Below are positions 41,557 to 51,796 of a stretch of DNA of 58,969 nucleotides, piece by piece. The translations under genes and the position numbers were made by a program. The stretch comes from Verrucomicrobiota bacterium (GTDB lineage: Bacteria > Verrucomicrobiota > Verrucomicrobiia > JABWAM01), in the NCBI GenBank assembly GCA_023269615.1, contig JAHFSY010000026.1, forward strand, positions 1-58,969, written 5' to 3'. Below the pieces are notes generated by a model, which had not been told where the DNA came from, searched no databases, and saw nothing but the letters and a program-made list of their open reading frames with translations. How positions within the stretch are numbered: position 1 is the stretch's first letter; every line of letters begins with the position of its first letter.

Positions 41557-41846
41557 AATTTAGCATCCACGATGAGGCCCGACAATCTGCATGGAAAATA
41601 TGGCATTTTTGTTGGTAGCTTGCTGTGTTTTAAACCCCAGACGTATTTTGGATGAAAATTCATTTTAGTGAATTATGGGCGGGTGTCAATGGCTCCATCA
41701 TTGTTCCAGTGCTTCAGCAAGCATTGTTGTTGCGCCTCCCCCGGCCATTCGATGTTTTTCGGGGCCACAAGCATCCTTCTTAAGACGCATCACCCTCTCC
41801 AGAACAGTTGTCGAAGACGGGGCTTTTGGTATAGGCTGCCCCCCTG
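41557..41846. other. Divergent intergenic region, nothing recognisable
   Basis: A 290-base AT-rich gap between the divergent membrane gene and hisD. It presumably carries both promoters, but I see no strong -35/-10, hairpin or operator. Confidence 0.5.
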
Positions 41847-43115
41847 ATGCGCACGATTATTTTTCCATCCCCTGCGTTTGATCACCTGGCGCGATCTTCG
41901 CAACAGACTCCCGAATCCATCCGGAGTTCGGTGGAGATGATTCTCCGCCACGTCCGGCGACGGGGCGATGCGGCGCTTTTGGATTTGACCCGTCATTTTG
42001 ATGGGGTGCGGCTTCGCGTCTCGGATTTGCGCGTGAAGGATTCGGTGCTGTTTCGGGCACGTGTCCCGAGGGTACTTGAGACGGCGGCACGCGCCACGCT
42101 GCGCGAGGTCGAGGCTTTTGCGCGCAATCAACTTCCGCGCGACTGGCGGCGCAAAAATGGCCACGGTGCGGAGGTCGGGGAAAAGTTTGACCCTCTTTCA
42201 CGGGTTGGCGTTTATGTGCCGGGTGGCTCGGTTCCGCTTGTGAGCACGGTGTTCATGACGGTCGCCATTGCGCGGGTCGCGGGCGTGCGGGAGATTGTGG
42301 CATGCACTCCCCCGCCCGTCTCGGAAGCATTGCTCTGGGCTTTGAATTTTTGTGGCGCCACGGAGGTGTACCAGCTCGGCGGCGCGCAGGCGATGGCGGC
42401 TATGGCGTACGGGACGAAAACCATCCGCCCGGTGGACAAGCTGTTCGGGCCTGGCAACGCGTACGTCACGGAAGCGAAGCGCCAGCTCTTCGGGGTGACC
42501 GGCGTGGACCTTCTCGCCGGGCCAAGTGAATTGATGGTGATTGCGGACGAAACGACCCACGTCGAATGGGCGGCGCTTGATCTGCTGGCGCAGGCGGAAC
42601 ATGGAAGCGGACGCGAACGCGTGTTTTGCGTCAGCGCTTCCACCCGCGTGTTGAAATCTATTCAACAGCACATGCTTGAGAACGCGCGGAGTTTTTCCGT
42701 CAACCGCGGCCTGGGCCGTGTCTTGAAGAATGGAACGTGGTTCATTCACACCCGCGCTCAGGAGCAGCTGCCCGACGTGGCGAACGCGCTTGCGCCGGAA
42801 CACCTGCAAATCATGACGCGGGATGCGAGGCGAGTTGCCGGGAAAGTGCGGACGGCGGGCGGAATTTTTCTCGGCAACCACACGCCGACGGTGCTTGGAG
42901 ATTTTGTCGCGGGGCCGAGCCACACGCTTCCGACGGGGGGGGCGGGCCGCGCCTTCTCAGGATTGCGCGTCACCGATTTCATGCGCCGCACAAGCATGGT
43001 GGAATACCGGCGCGCATCCCTCGTCCGCGCCTCGCGCGGAGTCCAGGCCTTTGCAACGGCAGAAAAACTGCCCGCGCACGGCGCATCACTGGCTGCGCGG
43101 ATGGGCAGGCTTTGA
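41847..43115 (+). CDS. hisD: Histidinol dehydrogenase
   Basis: 422 residues with family signatures: GVYVPGGSVPLVSTVFMT near the N-terminus, FGPGNAYVTEAKRQLFG, AEHGSGRERVF, LAPEHLQIM (catalytic Glu-His pair) and GPSHTLPTGGAGRAFSG near the end. Catalyses the last two steps of histidine biosynthesis (NAD-dependent oxidation of histidinol to histidine, Zn-dependent). It stands alone, away from other his genes. Its end overlaps the end of the convergent TMTC-like gene by 30 bases. Confidence 0.96.
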   Translation: MRTIIFPSPAFDHLARSSQQTPESIRSSVEMILRHVRRRGDAALLDLTRHFDGVRLRVSDLRVKDSVLFRARVPRVLETAARATLREVEAFARNQLPRDWRRKNGHGAEVGEKFDPLSRVGVYVPGGSVPLVSTVFMTVAIARVAGVREIVACTPPPVSEALLWALNFCGATEVYQLGGAQAMAAMAYGTKTIRPVDKLFGPGNAYVTEAKRQLFGVTGVDLLAGPSELMVIADETTHVEWAALDLLAQAEHGSGRERVFCVSASTRVLKSIQQHMLENARSFSVNRGLGRVLKNGTWFIHTRAQEQLPDVANALAPEHLQIMTRDARRVAGKVRTAGGIFLGNHTPTVLGDFVAGPSHTLPTGGAGRAFSGLRVTDFMRRTSMVEYRRASLVRASRGVQAFATAEKLPAHGASLAARMGRL

Positions 43116-44978
43116 GTTTTTAGACGCGGGTGAGGGAGCTGCCTTGTTGAACTCCGCATAATCCCCGGCAAGCTGCTGCTTCCAATCCATCTTCGGATCC
43201 AATTGGGCCAGGATGTTGAGTTGCTCGAAGAAAGCATCCTGCCGCCCCTGCAACATCATGCACAGGGCCAGTTTGTAATGAGGCTGGATCGAGTTGGGAT
43301 ACAGAAAGATGGAACGTTCATAATGCGGGACCGCCTCATCCACATTGCGCATCAGCAGAAGTGTGTTGGCGAGGTTGAGGTGCGCCCTGGGGTAGTCGGG
43401 GCTGATTTTCAACGCCTGGCGGTAATACATGAGTGCGGACTTCAGCTTGCCCTGCTGAACCATCAGGGTGCCCAGGTTGTTGTGAACATCCCCAAGTTCC
43501 GGCTTGATCTCCAGCGCGCGATGAAAATGGCGCGCCGCTTCTTCAAGTTGCCCCTTGCTGGCCAATACCACGCCATGATTGAGCAGGGCCTTGGCATAGT
43601 CCGGCTGAATGAGCAGGCATTCACGGAAGTGCCCGTCGGCTTCATCCATTCGCCCCAGTTTCATGCAATAAGCGCCCAGATTGAGGTGGGCCAGCGTGTT
43701 GTTTTTGGTCACTTCAATCGTATGTTGAAACAGGGTGTAACTGTTCCGCCAGTACCCAACCTGCCTTGTACTCAGGACCACGCATGCGGACAGGGTCGCG
43801 GCAGCAAGAATTGGCATGGCACGGCGTCCCCACAAGAACAAACCAAGGACATCGGGAACCACCCACGACACCATGATAAAGAGGCCGATGATCGGCAGAT
43901 AGCTGTAACGGTCGGCCATGAAAATGGCATCACCCCCCGACACATTCTGGAGATCAATCACCGGCACCAGGGCGCCGAGAAACCACAGCCACCCGACGAG
44001 CAAATACTTCCGCACGGGTCTTTGGTTCCATACAACCAGCGTGACAATCAACAGGATCGCTCCGGACGCGATGGCTGGCCCTGCCGGGAACCTGTCGGCG
44101 GAGCAGGAATACCAGACCGCCAGCCGCGCAGGCCAGAACGCCTTGAGGAGATAGTTTCCATATCCATCGGCAACATTCGCCAACATGTTGATGGGCGTTT
44201 TAACCGACAGATGCTCCGACTTCGCATGCAACGCCAGCAGAAACGAAAATACGCTCAGCGCAAACAGCGGAATTTTCTCAAGAACCAGCGGCATGCTTGA
44301 TCTTTGGCTGGGAAATTCATCCCTCAATCGCCCCAGAGGCCAATAGTCCAGCAAGAGCAGGATAAAAGGCAGGGTGATGCCCATCGGCTTGGACATCAAT
44401 CCGAGCGCCAGCATCAACGCCACCCAAAAATAGCGCATCACCGATGGCCGGGCCGCGTAGCGGATATACATCCAGATCGTCATCATCCAAAAAAAGCCGC
44501 TCAGCATGTCCTTGCGCGCAGTGACCCATGCCACGGCCTCCACTTGAAGGGGATGCACCCCGAACAGTGCTGCCACCATCCAGCTTCTCCCCATTTTTCC
44601 TGTCATCCGGTTCAGGACATGAAACAGGATCAGCGTGCTCGCAAGGTGGAAACCCAGGTTCACCACATGGTGCATTCCCGCATTCAACCCGAACAGATGG
44701 ATGTCGAGCATGTGCGAAAGCCATGTCGCCGGCTGCCAGCATTCGGATTGCGTTGTTTTTACAAAAAAATCACTCTGAAACGCCCCACGGACACTCTGCC
44801 AGGTGAGGCCATCACGAATGCTTCGATTTTCATAAACATACACGTCATCATCAAAATTGATGAAGTCGCAATGCCGCACGCCTTGGAACGCGAACAGTGT
44901 GATGGCTGCCAGCAGGACGAAAGCGAGGGCATGTCGCATCGTGCCACACAAGGGGTTTATCACCTTTTCAGCAGTCAT
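43086..44978 (-). CDS. TMTC-like GT-C membrane protein with TPR repeats, copy 1
   Basis: 630 residues. The N-terminal two-thirds has about ten membrane helices with the GT-C acidic loop FINFDDDVYVYEN and the conserved TMTC region FGVHPLQVEAVAWVTARKD, followed by DYWPLGR. The C-terminal third contains tandem TPRs (TLAHLNLGAYCMKLGRMDEA, AKALLNHGVVLASKGQLEEA, HLNLANTLLLMRNVDEAV). Eukaryotic TMTCs O-mannosylate proteins from dolichol-phosphate-mannose, so a polyprenyl-phosphate-sugar donor is likely here. An alternative start is 44939. Confidence 0.82.
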   Translation of the reverse strand: MTAEKVINPLCGTMRHALAFVLLAAITLFAFQGVRHCDFINFDDDVYVYENRSIRDGLTWQSVRGAFQSDFFVKTTQSECWQPATWLSHMLDIHLFGLNAGMHHVVNLGFHLASTLILFHVLNRMTGKMGRSWMVAALFGVHPLQVEAVAWVTARKDMLSGFFWMMTIWMYIRYAARPSVMRYFWVALMLALGLMSKPMGITLPFILLLLDYWPLGRLRDEFPSQRSSMPLVLEKIPLFALSVFSFLLALHAKSEHLSVKTPINMLANVADGYGNYLLKAFWPARLAVWYSCSADRFPAGPAIASGAILLIVTLVVWNQRPVRKYLLVGWLWFLGALVPVIDLQNVSGGDAIFMADRYSYLPIIGLFIMVSWVVPDVLGLFLWGRRAMPILAAATLSACVVLSTRQVGYWRNSYTLFQHTIEVTKNNTLAHLNLGAYCMKLGRMDEADGHFRECLLIQPDYAKALLNHGVVLASKGQLEEAARHFHRALEIKPELGDVHNNLGTLMVQQGKLKSALMYYRQALKISPDYPRAHLNLANTLLLMRNVDEAVPHYERSIFLYPNSIQPHYKLALCMMLQGRQDAFFEQLNILAQLDPKMDWKQQLAGDYAEFNKAAPSPASKNSKPAHPRSQ

Positions 44979-45007
44979 CTTGCGAGGATCTCAAATCCAT
45001 TTCCACG

Positions 45008-46969
45008 TCATTGCTTCGGAACCCCGGTGACTGGAGCAGACTTTTGAAGTTTCCGGGCATACTTCAGGGCATTCATGGCGTTGGTCATGCCGGGTTGGTA
45101 TCGAAGAGCTTTTTCATAGCTGGCAATGGCCTCGTTGAAGCGTCCCTGTCGCGTCAGCGCAATGCCCAGGTTGTGATGCACGTTGGCCTCATGCGAATTC
45201 AACCTGATCGCCTCGGTGTAATGCTGGATGGCCTCGTCCAGCTTTCCCTGGCGCGCCAGGCAAATCCCCAGGTTGTTGTGGGCCTTGTCGAACTCCGGGT
45301 CCGATTTCAGAACAGCTTGATAGCTGGCGATGGCTTCGGGCATCTGTCCCTTTTCTCGGTAAATGTTACCCATGTTATAGCGTGCATTTCCCCATTCCGG
45401 TTCAAGCCTCACCACCTCCTGATAATGCTGCAGCGCTTCATCGGGGCTGCCATGATTCTGAAGCAACTTCCCGAGATTGTAGAAAGCCTGGACGTAGTGG
45501 GAATCCAGGCGGGTTGCCTCGATAAAATTTTTGCGCGCCTCTTCGTCCTGCCCCATCTGTCCAAGCATGGTTCCCAAGTTATTGAATGCGGCTGGATTTT
45601 TGGGTCCGATCTCCAGTGAACGCCGCATATGCGCCAGCGCCTCTTTTTTTCTCCCTTGCAGATATCGGACATTGGCCATGCAATACTGGGCCATATAATC
45701 ATCCGGATTTATTCTCAAAGAATACTCGCCATGAATCTCGCTGTTCTTCCAGTTCTGCACTTGCAGGCGCGAACCCACCGCCAGCGCGAGAATGACAAAC
45801 GCTGAAACCATTCCAACCAGCCCTCGCGGGCATCTGTAGAGCCTGGCGGCCTCGGCCGCTCCCCATACAACCGCGATGAACAGGCCGATGGACGGGATGT
45901 AACTAAAACGATCCGCCGCGACGATGTCATCCACAAAAAGCACGGGAACGAGCGTGCCCAGAAACCAGCACCATCCAGTCGTCAACCAAGGCCACCGCCG
46001 TGCAAAGCGGAAGGCCAGCACCAGGACCACCAGCAATGACAGATCCAGCGATGCGTCCACGGCAGTGAACGGCGCCTGGTCCCTTGGGTAATGAAGCGAG
46101 AGGCGAACAGGCAGGATTTGTTTTGCAAAACAGGCGGAATAGGAGGACAGGGCGTTGCCGGTCATGTGCGGCAGGGAGTGATCCTGCATCGCCGCGCCCT
46201 GTGCCTTCAGCGTCAGGGCGGCGGACATCAGCATGAGCAGCACGAGGGGAGCTTTCTCCAGGATCCGCTTCACCCAGACACCCCTTTCCTCCCAGTCCAG
46301 GGGCAGACGCTGCAACGGCCAGAAATCCAGGAGCAGCAACACGCATGGGAGGGTGATCACCATGGGCTTGGACATCAAACCCAGGGCAAAACACAAAGCA
46401 ACCAGCAGATAGCGTCTCCAATCCGGCGCCCGCGTGTACCACCAGTATGCCCATATCGCCAAAATCCAGAACAACCCCGCCAGCTCATCCTTGCGCTCGG
46501 TCACCCAGGCGACGGATTCCACCCGGGTGGGATGCACCGCAAAGAGAACCGCCACCATCGCACTTCTCCACATCATGCCGGTCATCCGATGCAGGATGAG
46601 AAACAAGAGGAGCGTGTTGGCCAGATGAAACATCAGGTTCATCCAGTGATGCATGCCCGGATCCATGCCAAACAACTGCACGTCCAACTGGCGCGACATC
46701 ACAGTCACCGGCTGCCAGTAATCCGAATTGGCCGAATCTTTGAGCAGATCCGCCGTCCATGCCCATTTCAAACCCTTCCAGGTAAGCCCGTCCCGGATAT
46801 GCGGATTGTTCACAACAAAACCGATATCGTCCAGAAAGTTGAAGTCGCAATAACGCACATCCCAGAATGTCCACACCACAATTCCCGCCAGAAGAAGCGA
46901 AACCCACGCACACCGCGAGCCCTCGGAGTGCGGTTTCAAGCCAAACAGTGAACGGGCGGTGAAGCGCAT
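45008..46969 (-). CDS. TMTC-like GT-C membrane protein with TPR repeats, copy 2
   Basis: 653 residues, a paralogue of the next gene downstream with the same plan: acidic loop FNFLDDIGFVVNN, VHPTRVESVAWVTERKDELAG, DFWPLQR, then seven or so TPRs (MANVRYLQGRKKEALAHMRR, NLGKLLQNHGSPDEALQHYQ, NLGICLARQGKLDEAIQHYT). It lies 29 bases upstream of copy 1 on the same strand, so they form an operon. It diverges from the DUF4412 gene, whose ATG is 64 bases away. Confidence 0.83.
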   Translation of the reverse strand: MRFTARSLFGLKPHSEGSRCAWVSLLLAGIVVWTFWDVRYCDFNFLDDIGFVVNNPHIRDGLTWKGLKWAWTADLLKDSANSDYWQPVTVMSRQLDVQLFGMDPGMHHWMNLMFHLANTLLLFLILHRMTGMMWRSAMVAVLFAVHPTRVESVAWVTERKDELAGLFWILAIWAYWWYTRAPDWRRYLLVALCFALGLMSKPMVITLPCVLLLLDFWPLQRLPLDWEERGVWVKRILEKAPLVLLMLMSAALTLKAQGAAMQDHSLPHMTGNALSSYSACFAKQILPVRLSLHYPRDQAPFTAVDASLDLSLLVVLVLAFRFARRWPWLTTGWCWFLGTLVPVLFVDDIVAADRFSYIPSIGLFIAVVWGAAEAARLYRCPRGLVGMVSAFVILALAVGSRLQVQNWKNSEIHGEYSLRINPDDYMAQYCMANVRYLQGRKKEALAHMRRSLEIGPKNPAAFNNLGTMLGQMGQDEEARKNFIEATRLDSHYVQAFYNLGKLLQNHGSPDEALQHYQEVVRLEPEWGNARYNMGNIYREKGQMPEAIASYQAVLKSDPEFDKAHNNLGICLARQGKLDEAIQHYTEAIRLNSHEANVHHNLGIALTRQGRFNEAIASYEKALRYQPGMTNAMNALKYARKLQKSAPVTGVPKQ

Positions 46970-47033
46970 GTTGTTTCAGGTTCGCAAATCCTTGGACCTT
47001 CGCGTACTGAGTACAAGACAAGAAACACCCCTC

Positions 47034-47753
47034 ATGACCATTGCAAGGAACATTTTCATTCTCGCCATCCTCCTCGCGCCGCTCCCACGACTGCACGCGG
47101 ACATGATGCTCGTCCAGGTGCTCGAGGACCTCACCAACGACACTCCCACGGGCAAGGAACAGATCACCCTCTACGTCAGCGGCAAGCACGTGCGCGTTGA
47201 CAAGGGGCAAAGCATGACCAGCATCATGCTTTTGGACAAGAAGATCACCTTCTCCATCATGCACGAGGGACGAAAATACCTGATATTCCCCCACCCGCCG
47301 GCGAGTGACCGCGATGCAAAGGACGCTGTGGCCGACGCGGATTTTCTTGCCAGCGCGAAGGTCGAGGCCACGGGCAAAACAGAAAAAATCAGCGGCTACC
47401 AGTGCAAGCAGGTGCTCATCCGCGACAAGAAACGGGGGCTCACCGAGCTGTGGATTTCTGAAGCCGCGCTCGACATGAAAACCTTCCTCGCCGAGTTCAA
47501 GAGCTTCATGAGCTTTGGGCTCCCCCCCGTGATGAATGCCCTGGACCAGCACCCTGAATTGAAAGGCCTCCCGTTTCGCGTCATCGAATATGATGGCGTA
47601 AAAATGGCACGCCGCTCGACCATCACCCGCCTGGAAACCGCGCCATTGCCGCCTGCCGTCTTTGAAGTGCCGGCGGGTTATGCCGAGGTGAAGATGTCGG
47701 ACTTTGACATCCCGCCCCAGCCGGAGCGCGACCCGAAACATCCCAAACAATAA
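47034..47753 (+). CDS. Secreted DUF4412 protein
   Basis: 239 residues from ATG 47034; signal peptide IARNIFILAILLAPLPRLHA. The DUF4412 pattern is seen in ITLYVSGKHVRVDKGQSMT, MLLDKKITFSIMHEGRKYLI, YQCKQVLIRDKKRGLTELWI and the final VFEVPAGYAEVKM. These are LolA/LppX-like periplasmic folds of unknown function. It is 15 bases upstream of obg and probably co-transcribed. Confidence 0.85.
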   Translation: MTIARNIFILAILLAPLPRLHADMMLVQVLEDLTNDTPTGKEQITLYVSGKHVRVDKGQSMTSIMLLDKKITFSIMHEGRKYLIFPHPPASDRDAKDAVADADFLASAKVEATGKTEKISGYQCKQVLIRDKKRGLTELWISEAALDMKTFLAEFKSFMSFGLPPVMNALDQHPELKGLPFRVIEYDGVKMARRSTITRLETAPLPPAVFEVPAGYAEVKMSDFDIPPQPERDPKHPKQ

Positions 47754-47768
47754 ATCACCCGCAAACCC

Positions 47769-48758
47769 ATGATGTTCGTGGATCGTGTCCAGATTGAAGC
47801 GAAGGCGGGCGATGGCGGCCACGGGTGCGTCTGTTTCCGACGTGAGAAATACATTCCCAATGGCGGGCCGGATGGCGGCAACGGGGGTGACGGCGGGAAT
47901 GTGATCCTGCGGGTGGACAAGGACACGCAGCATCTCCGCGACCTGCTGTACCGCCCCCGCCTGATCGCAAGAAACGGCGGAAACGGAAGTGGAAAAAAAA
48001 AACATGGCAAATCGGCGGAGGACCTTGTCATGAAAGTTCCGCCTGGAACCGTGGTTCGAAGCCTTCCCGAGCACGAATTGGTTGCGGACCTGGTTGCCGT
48101 TGGTCAGGAGTTCATCCTGTGCGCCGGGGGGCGCGGGGGGCGCGGCAACGCGGTTTTCAAGAGCTCGACGCACCAGGCACCACGCGAGTTTGATTTTGGG
48201 GCGCCCGGGGAAAATGGGCGTTTCGAGATGGAACTCAAGATGGTGGCCGACGTGGGCATCGCGGGATTTCCCAACGCGGGAAAATCCACGCTTCTTACCA
48301 AACTTTCAAAGGCCCGCCCCAAGATCGCCCCCTACCCTTTCACCACGCTCCAGCCCGTGGTTGGCACCGTCGAATACGAGGATTACAAGACACTTCGTAT
48401 CGCCGACATCCCCGGGCTCGTCGAGGGCGCTCACGAAAACGTGGGGCTCGGTCACGGTTTTTTGCGCCACATCGAGCGCTGCCGCCTGATTCTCCTGGTG
48501 ATTGACATGGCAGGCACGGACGGTCGCGACCCGCGGGATGACTACCGCCAACTCCTCAAGGAACTGGAGCTTTACAGCCCCGAGATCCTGAAAAAACCAC
48601 GGCTGGTGGTCGCCAATAAAATGGACTGCGAAGAGAGCAAGGAATATTTGAAGCGATTCAAACGCAAATACCGAATCGCCATTCTTCCGATTTCTGCAGA
48701 CAAGGGGGCAGGCTTGGACGACCTGCGCAAGTTGTTGTACAACAAGGTTTTTCAATAA
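47769..48758 (+). CDS. obg: GTPase Obg/CgtA
   Basis: 329 residues: glycine-rich N-terminal Obg fold (AKAGDGGHGCVCFRREKYIP, GGPDGGNGGDGGNV), then the G domain with G1 GFPNAGKST, G3 DIPGLVEGAHEN, NKMD and the late ISADKG. It is a ribosome-associated GTPase needed for large-subunit maturation. It lacks the OCT domain of some homologues, which is common outside Firmicutes. Two ATGs in a row at 47769. Confidence 0.96.
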   Translation: MMFVDRVQIEAKAGDGGHGCVCFRREKYIPNGGPDGGNGGDGGNVILRVDKDTQHLRDLLYRPRLIARNGGNGSGKKKHGKSAEDLVMKVPPGTVVRSLPEHELVADLVAVGQEFILCAGGRGGRGNAVFKSSTHQAPREFDFGAPGENGRFEMELKMVADVGIAGFPNAGKSTLLTKLSKARPKIAPYPFTTLQPVVGTVEYEDYKTLRIADIPGLVEGAHENVGLGHGFLRHIERCRLILLVIDMAGTDGRDPRDDYRQLLKELELYSPEILKKPRLVVANKMDCEESKEYLKRFKRKYRIAILPISADKGAGLDDLRKLLYNKVFQ

Positions 48759-48891
48759 ATTTTTCGGCTTTGGATTTGCAAGCATCATGGGCCATTGTGT
48801 CACATAAAAGATTTGACATCGAACAAGTCTTTTCATTCTTCACTTGCTTGTTGGCGGAAACATGTAACGTTACAGCGCAAAGTAAAAACAG

Positions 48892-50652
48892 ATGCGCCAC
48901 ATCCCATCCGTCCGTGTGTCCCATCGCTTCTGGGCTTTCGTCAAGCCATACAGCGGTCTCATCCGGGTTGCCGCCTTGGGCAACTTCTTCACCGTGGCCG
49001 TTGCGGTGCTGACGCCGCTGATGACGAAATTTTTGATTGATGAAGCGATCCCCTCCCGCAATGTGGCGCTGGTGGTGGGGATCGTGGTATTTTACATCGT
49101 CACGAATTTCATCCGTTACTGGGTTGGATACGGCCATTCGTATCTGCAAAACTACGTGGGGCAGAAGACGGTGTTCGACATCCGCAAGACGCTGTTCCAT
49201 CACCTGCAATTGCTGCATCTTTCCTTTTACGAGAAGGAGAAGACGGCAAGCCTTGTCAACCGGGTGATCAACGATGTGGGCTCGGTGCAGCAATTCATCA
49301 GCCTGGCATTCAACACCATCGCCAACGGCGCGGTGGCGCTCGTGATCGCCACGGTCATCATGCTCTTCCTGAACTGGAAGCTCACGCTGCTCTGCCTCAT
49401 GACCCTTCCCCTGTATTTCCTGGTGTTTCATTTTTATCGCCGTCACATCTATGCCAAATCGCATGACGTCAAGGAACGGCAGTCGGCGCTGGCAGGCTCG
49501 CTTGGGGAAACGCTCAGCGGGATCAAGGTGGTGAAATCGTTCGCGCAGGAGGACCACGAACGCGACCGTTTCGTCCATACGATCACGGATAATTTTTACC
49601 CGGAGATCGCGCTTACGATGATGGGACACCGGATGTGGCTCTGGCTTTCATTTTTGTGCGACCTGCTCTATGGCACGATCCTGATCCTGGGCGGGATCAC
49701 GGTCATCCATGGCGGGATGACGCTGGGCGACTTCGTGGCGTTCACCGCGTATCTCTGGATGCTATTTGGTCCCGTGCAAAGTTTCTCCGCATTGCTGCAG
49801 GTGACGATCAACGCGCGGACCGGCTTTGAGCGCATCCTGCAATTGCTTGACACCAAGCCCGAGGTCGTGGAAGACCCCCAGCCCGTCACGCTTTCCCCGG
49901 TGCAGGGGAACATCGTGTTCGACCGGGTGGGCTTCAAATATTCCGACACGTCCACCATCACCAACTTCTGCCTCGCTGTGAAACCGGGCGAGGTGATCGC
50001 CCTCGTGGGGCCCAGCGGCAGCGGCAAATCCACGATCATGAGCCTGCTGACACGGTTTCACGACGTGGATGAAGGGAGCATCTCCGTGGATGGCGTGGAC
50101 CTTCGCAAGCTGAAGTACGATGCGTACCGACGCCAGTTCGGCATCGTGCTGCAGGATAGCTTCCTTTTTTCAGGAAGCGTCGAGGAGAACATCCGCTACG
50201 GCAAGACGGACGCCACGGCGGAGGAGGTGCGTGAGGCGGCGCGCCAGGCCAATGCCCTCGAGTTCGTCGAGCAGATGTCCCACGGCTTCCAGAGCAAGGT
50301 GGGACAGGGCGGCGTGATGCTCTCGGGCGGCCAGCGCCAGCGCATCGCCATCGCGCGCGCCATCCTGAAAAATCCGCGCATCCTCATCTTCGACGAGGCC
50401 ACCAGCGCGCTCGACACGGAGAGCGAGCTTCTCATCCAGCAATCGCTCGACGTCCTGATGCGCGGCAAGACCGTGTTCATCGTGGCCCACCGCCTGAGCA
50501 CGATCCAGAAAGCCAATCGAATCGTGGTGATGGAAAAGGGGCGTATCGCCGAGGTGGGCACGCATGCCGAACTTCTCTCCAAGGGCGGACTGTACAGCCG
50601 CCTCTACCAGCCGCGTGTGCTCGAGGCACCCATGGCGGTGCGGGCTGCCTGA
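48892..50652 (+). CDS. ABC exporter, fused membrane and ATPase domains (MsbA-like)
   Basis: 586 residues: six membrane helices in about 1-310, then the ATPase with Walker A (VGPSGSGKST, near residue 373), signature LSGGQRQRIAIARAI, Walker B ILIFDEATSALD and H-loop IVAHRLSTI. It is a homodimeric type IV exporter. It is followed at 34 bases by an HlyD-type adaptor, then a TPR protein and TolC, giving a tripartite export system. Cargo could be a lipid, glycan or peptide. Confidence 0.93.
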   Translation: MRHIPSVRVSHRFWAFVKPYSGLIRVAALGNFFTVAVAVLTPLMTKFLIDEAIPSRNVALVVGIVVFYIVTNFIRYWVGYGHSYLQNYVGQKTVFDIRKTLFHHLQLLHLSFYEKEKTASLVNRVINDVGSVQQFISLAFNTIANGAVALVIATVIMLFLNWKLTLLCLMTLPLYFLVFHFYRRHIYAKSHDVKERQSALAGSLGETLSGIKVVKSFAQEDHERDRFVHTITDNFYPEIALTMMGHRMWLWLSFLCDLLYGTILILGGITVIHGGMTLGDFVAFTAYLWMLFGPVQSFSALLQVTINARTGFERILQLLDTKPEVVEDPQPVTLSPVQGNIVFDRVGFKYSDTSTITNFCLAVKPGEVIALVGPSGSGKSTIMSLLTRFHDVDEGSISVDGVDLRKLKYDAYRRQFGIVLQDSFLFSGSVEENIRYGKTDATAEEVREAARQANALEFVEQMSHGFQSKVGQGGVMLSGGQRQRIAIARAILKNPRILIFDEATSALDTESELLIQQSLDVLMRGKTVFIVAHRLSTIQKANRIVVMEKGRIAEVGTHAELLSKGGLYSRLYQPRVLEAPMAVRAA

Positions 50653-50686
50653 TCTTTCAGTCTTCAGCCCATTCGCCTGAGCTGTC

Positions 50687-51769
50687 ATGGAAAAACTCCA
50701 ATCCACCATCCGCAACATCCGCTTCATGATCGTGTCGGCGGTGTTCGGCACGGGATTCGTCGCCGTGGCATTGCTGGCCTTTTTGCCCATGGACGAAAAG
50801 GTTCCCGCTGTCGGCGTGGTCCTCGCCGAAAAGGACCAGTACCTGTACGCGTCCGATGAGGGATTGATTGACTCCATCCAGGCCTTCGATGGGGCCACCG
50901 TGCGGCGGGACGATGTCATCCTCACGCTCGACTCAAGCAACCAGACGAATTGGAAATCGCAGCTCGACGCGGAACTCAAGGAGGCGAATGCGGCCTTGCA
51001 GTTGAAGCAGGCTCAGCTTGAGAAAATCGCAAAGCTCCCGCTCCCGAAGGAATTCTGGCATGCACGCAGCGAGTTGTCGGAAGCGGGTGAAAAGACGCGC
51101 TACGCGGCGCTCGAACTCGACCGATACCAGCAGCTTCTCGACGCGAAACTCGCGAGCCAGAGCGATTACGATGCCCGCAAGCTGGCCAATGACATGGCGC
51201 TGTCCGAACTGGCCAAGGTGCGGGAGCGCGTGGCCATCCTCGACAAGGGACTCGAGGAAACCATCAAAAAAGAGGCGCTGGCCGAATTCAACACGGCCAC
51301 GGCGCGCCTGGAGCGGCTCAAGACCGACATTCAGGTGTGCCAGGACCAGGTCGACCGTCGAAAAATCAAGGCTCCCATGGATGGACGCGTCACGTTCCTC
51401 GCCAAGCACCGCGCGGGCGAACGTGTGCAAAAAGGCGAGGAGCTCGTGCACCTCTCGAGCGGCGAAGCCAACCGCGCACAGCTCTTGGTGGGTGAATCGC
51501 AAGTGTATCGCATCAAGCCGGGCCAGGTCGTCCGCATGAAATCCAATATGTTTGAAATGATGCGCTTCGGGTATATTGAAGCCCATGTGGACGAGGTTTC
51601 ACTGGAACCAAACTCGCGCGCGCCAGCCGACAACGGCAGCGAGGGACGTTATCGCGTCATGGTCAAGATTGACAGCAGTCCCGTCCCCCTCGCGTTGGGG
51701 TCAAGCCTGGAAGCCAGGATCATCCTGCGCCGCGTCAGTCTCTGGCGCATGCTGCTGCCCCCCACCTGA
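50687..51769 (+). CDS. HlyD/MacA-type membrane fusion adaptor
   Basis: 360 residues: an N-terminal membrane anchor (FGTGFVAVALLAFLPM), a lipoyl/biotinyl half (GVVLAEKDQYLYASDEGLID), a coiled-coil hairpin (KEANAALQLKQAQLEKIAK ... FNTATARLERLKTDIQVCQ), the second lipoyl half (IKAPMDGRVTFLAKHRAGER) and a beta-barrel (VHLSSGEANRAQLLVGESQV). Links the ABC exporter to the TolC channel. Same operon. Confidence 0.9.
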   Translation: MEKLQSTIRNIRFMIVSAVFGTGFVAVALLAFLPMDEKVPAVGVVLAEKDQYLYASDEGLIDSIQAFDGATVRRDDVILTLDSSNQTNWKSQLDAELKEANAALQLKQAQLEKIAKLPLPKEFWHARSELSEAGEKTRYAALELDRYQQLLDAKLASQSDYDARKLANDMALSELAKVRERVAILDKGLEETIKKEALAEFNTATARLERLKTDIQVCQDQVDRRKIKAPMDGRVTFLAKHRAGERVQKGEELVHLSSGEANRAQLLVGESQVYRIKPGQVVRMKSNMFEMMRFGYIEAHVDEVSLEPNSRAPADNGSEGRYRVMVKIDSSPVPLALGSSLEARIILRRVSLWRMLLPPT

Positions 51770-51796
51770 GATGCGGGCAGCCATTAGAATTTTCCC

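Noticed and set aside
46485..48173. 562-codon open frame on the minus strand
   Set aside because: It covers the DUF4412 and obg genes, which are clearly real on the plus strand.
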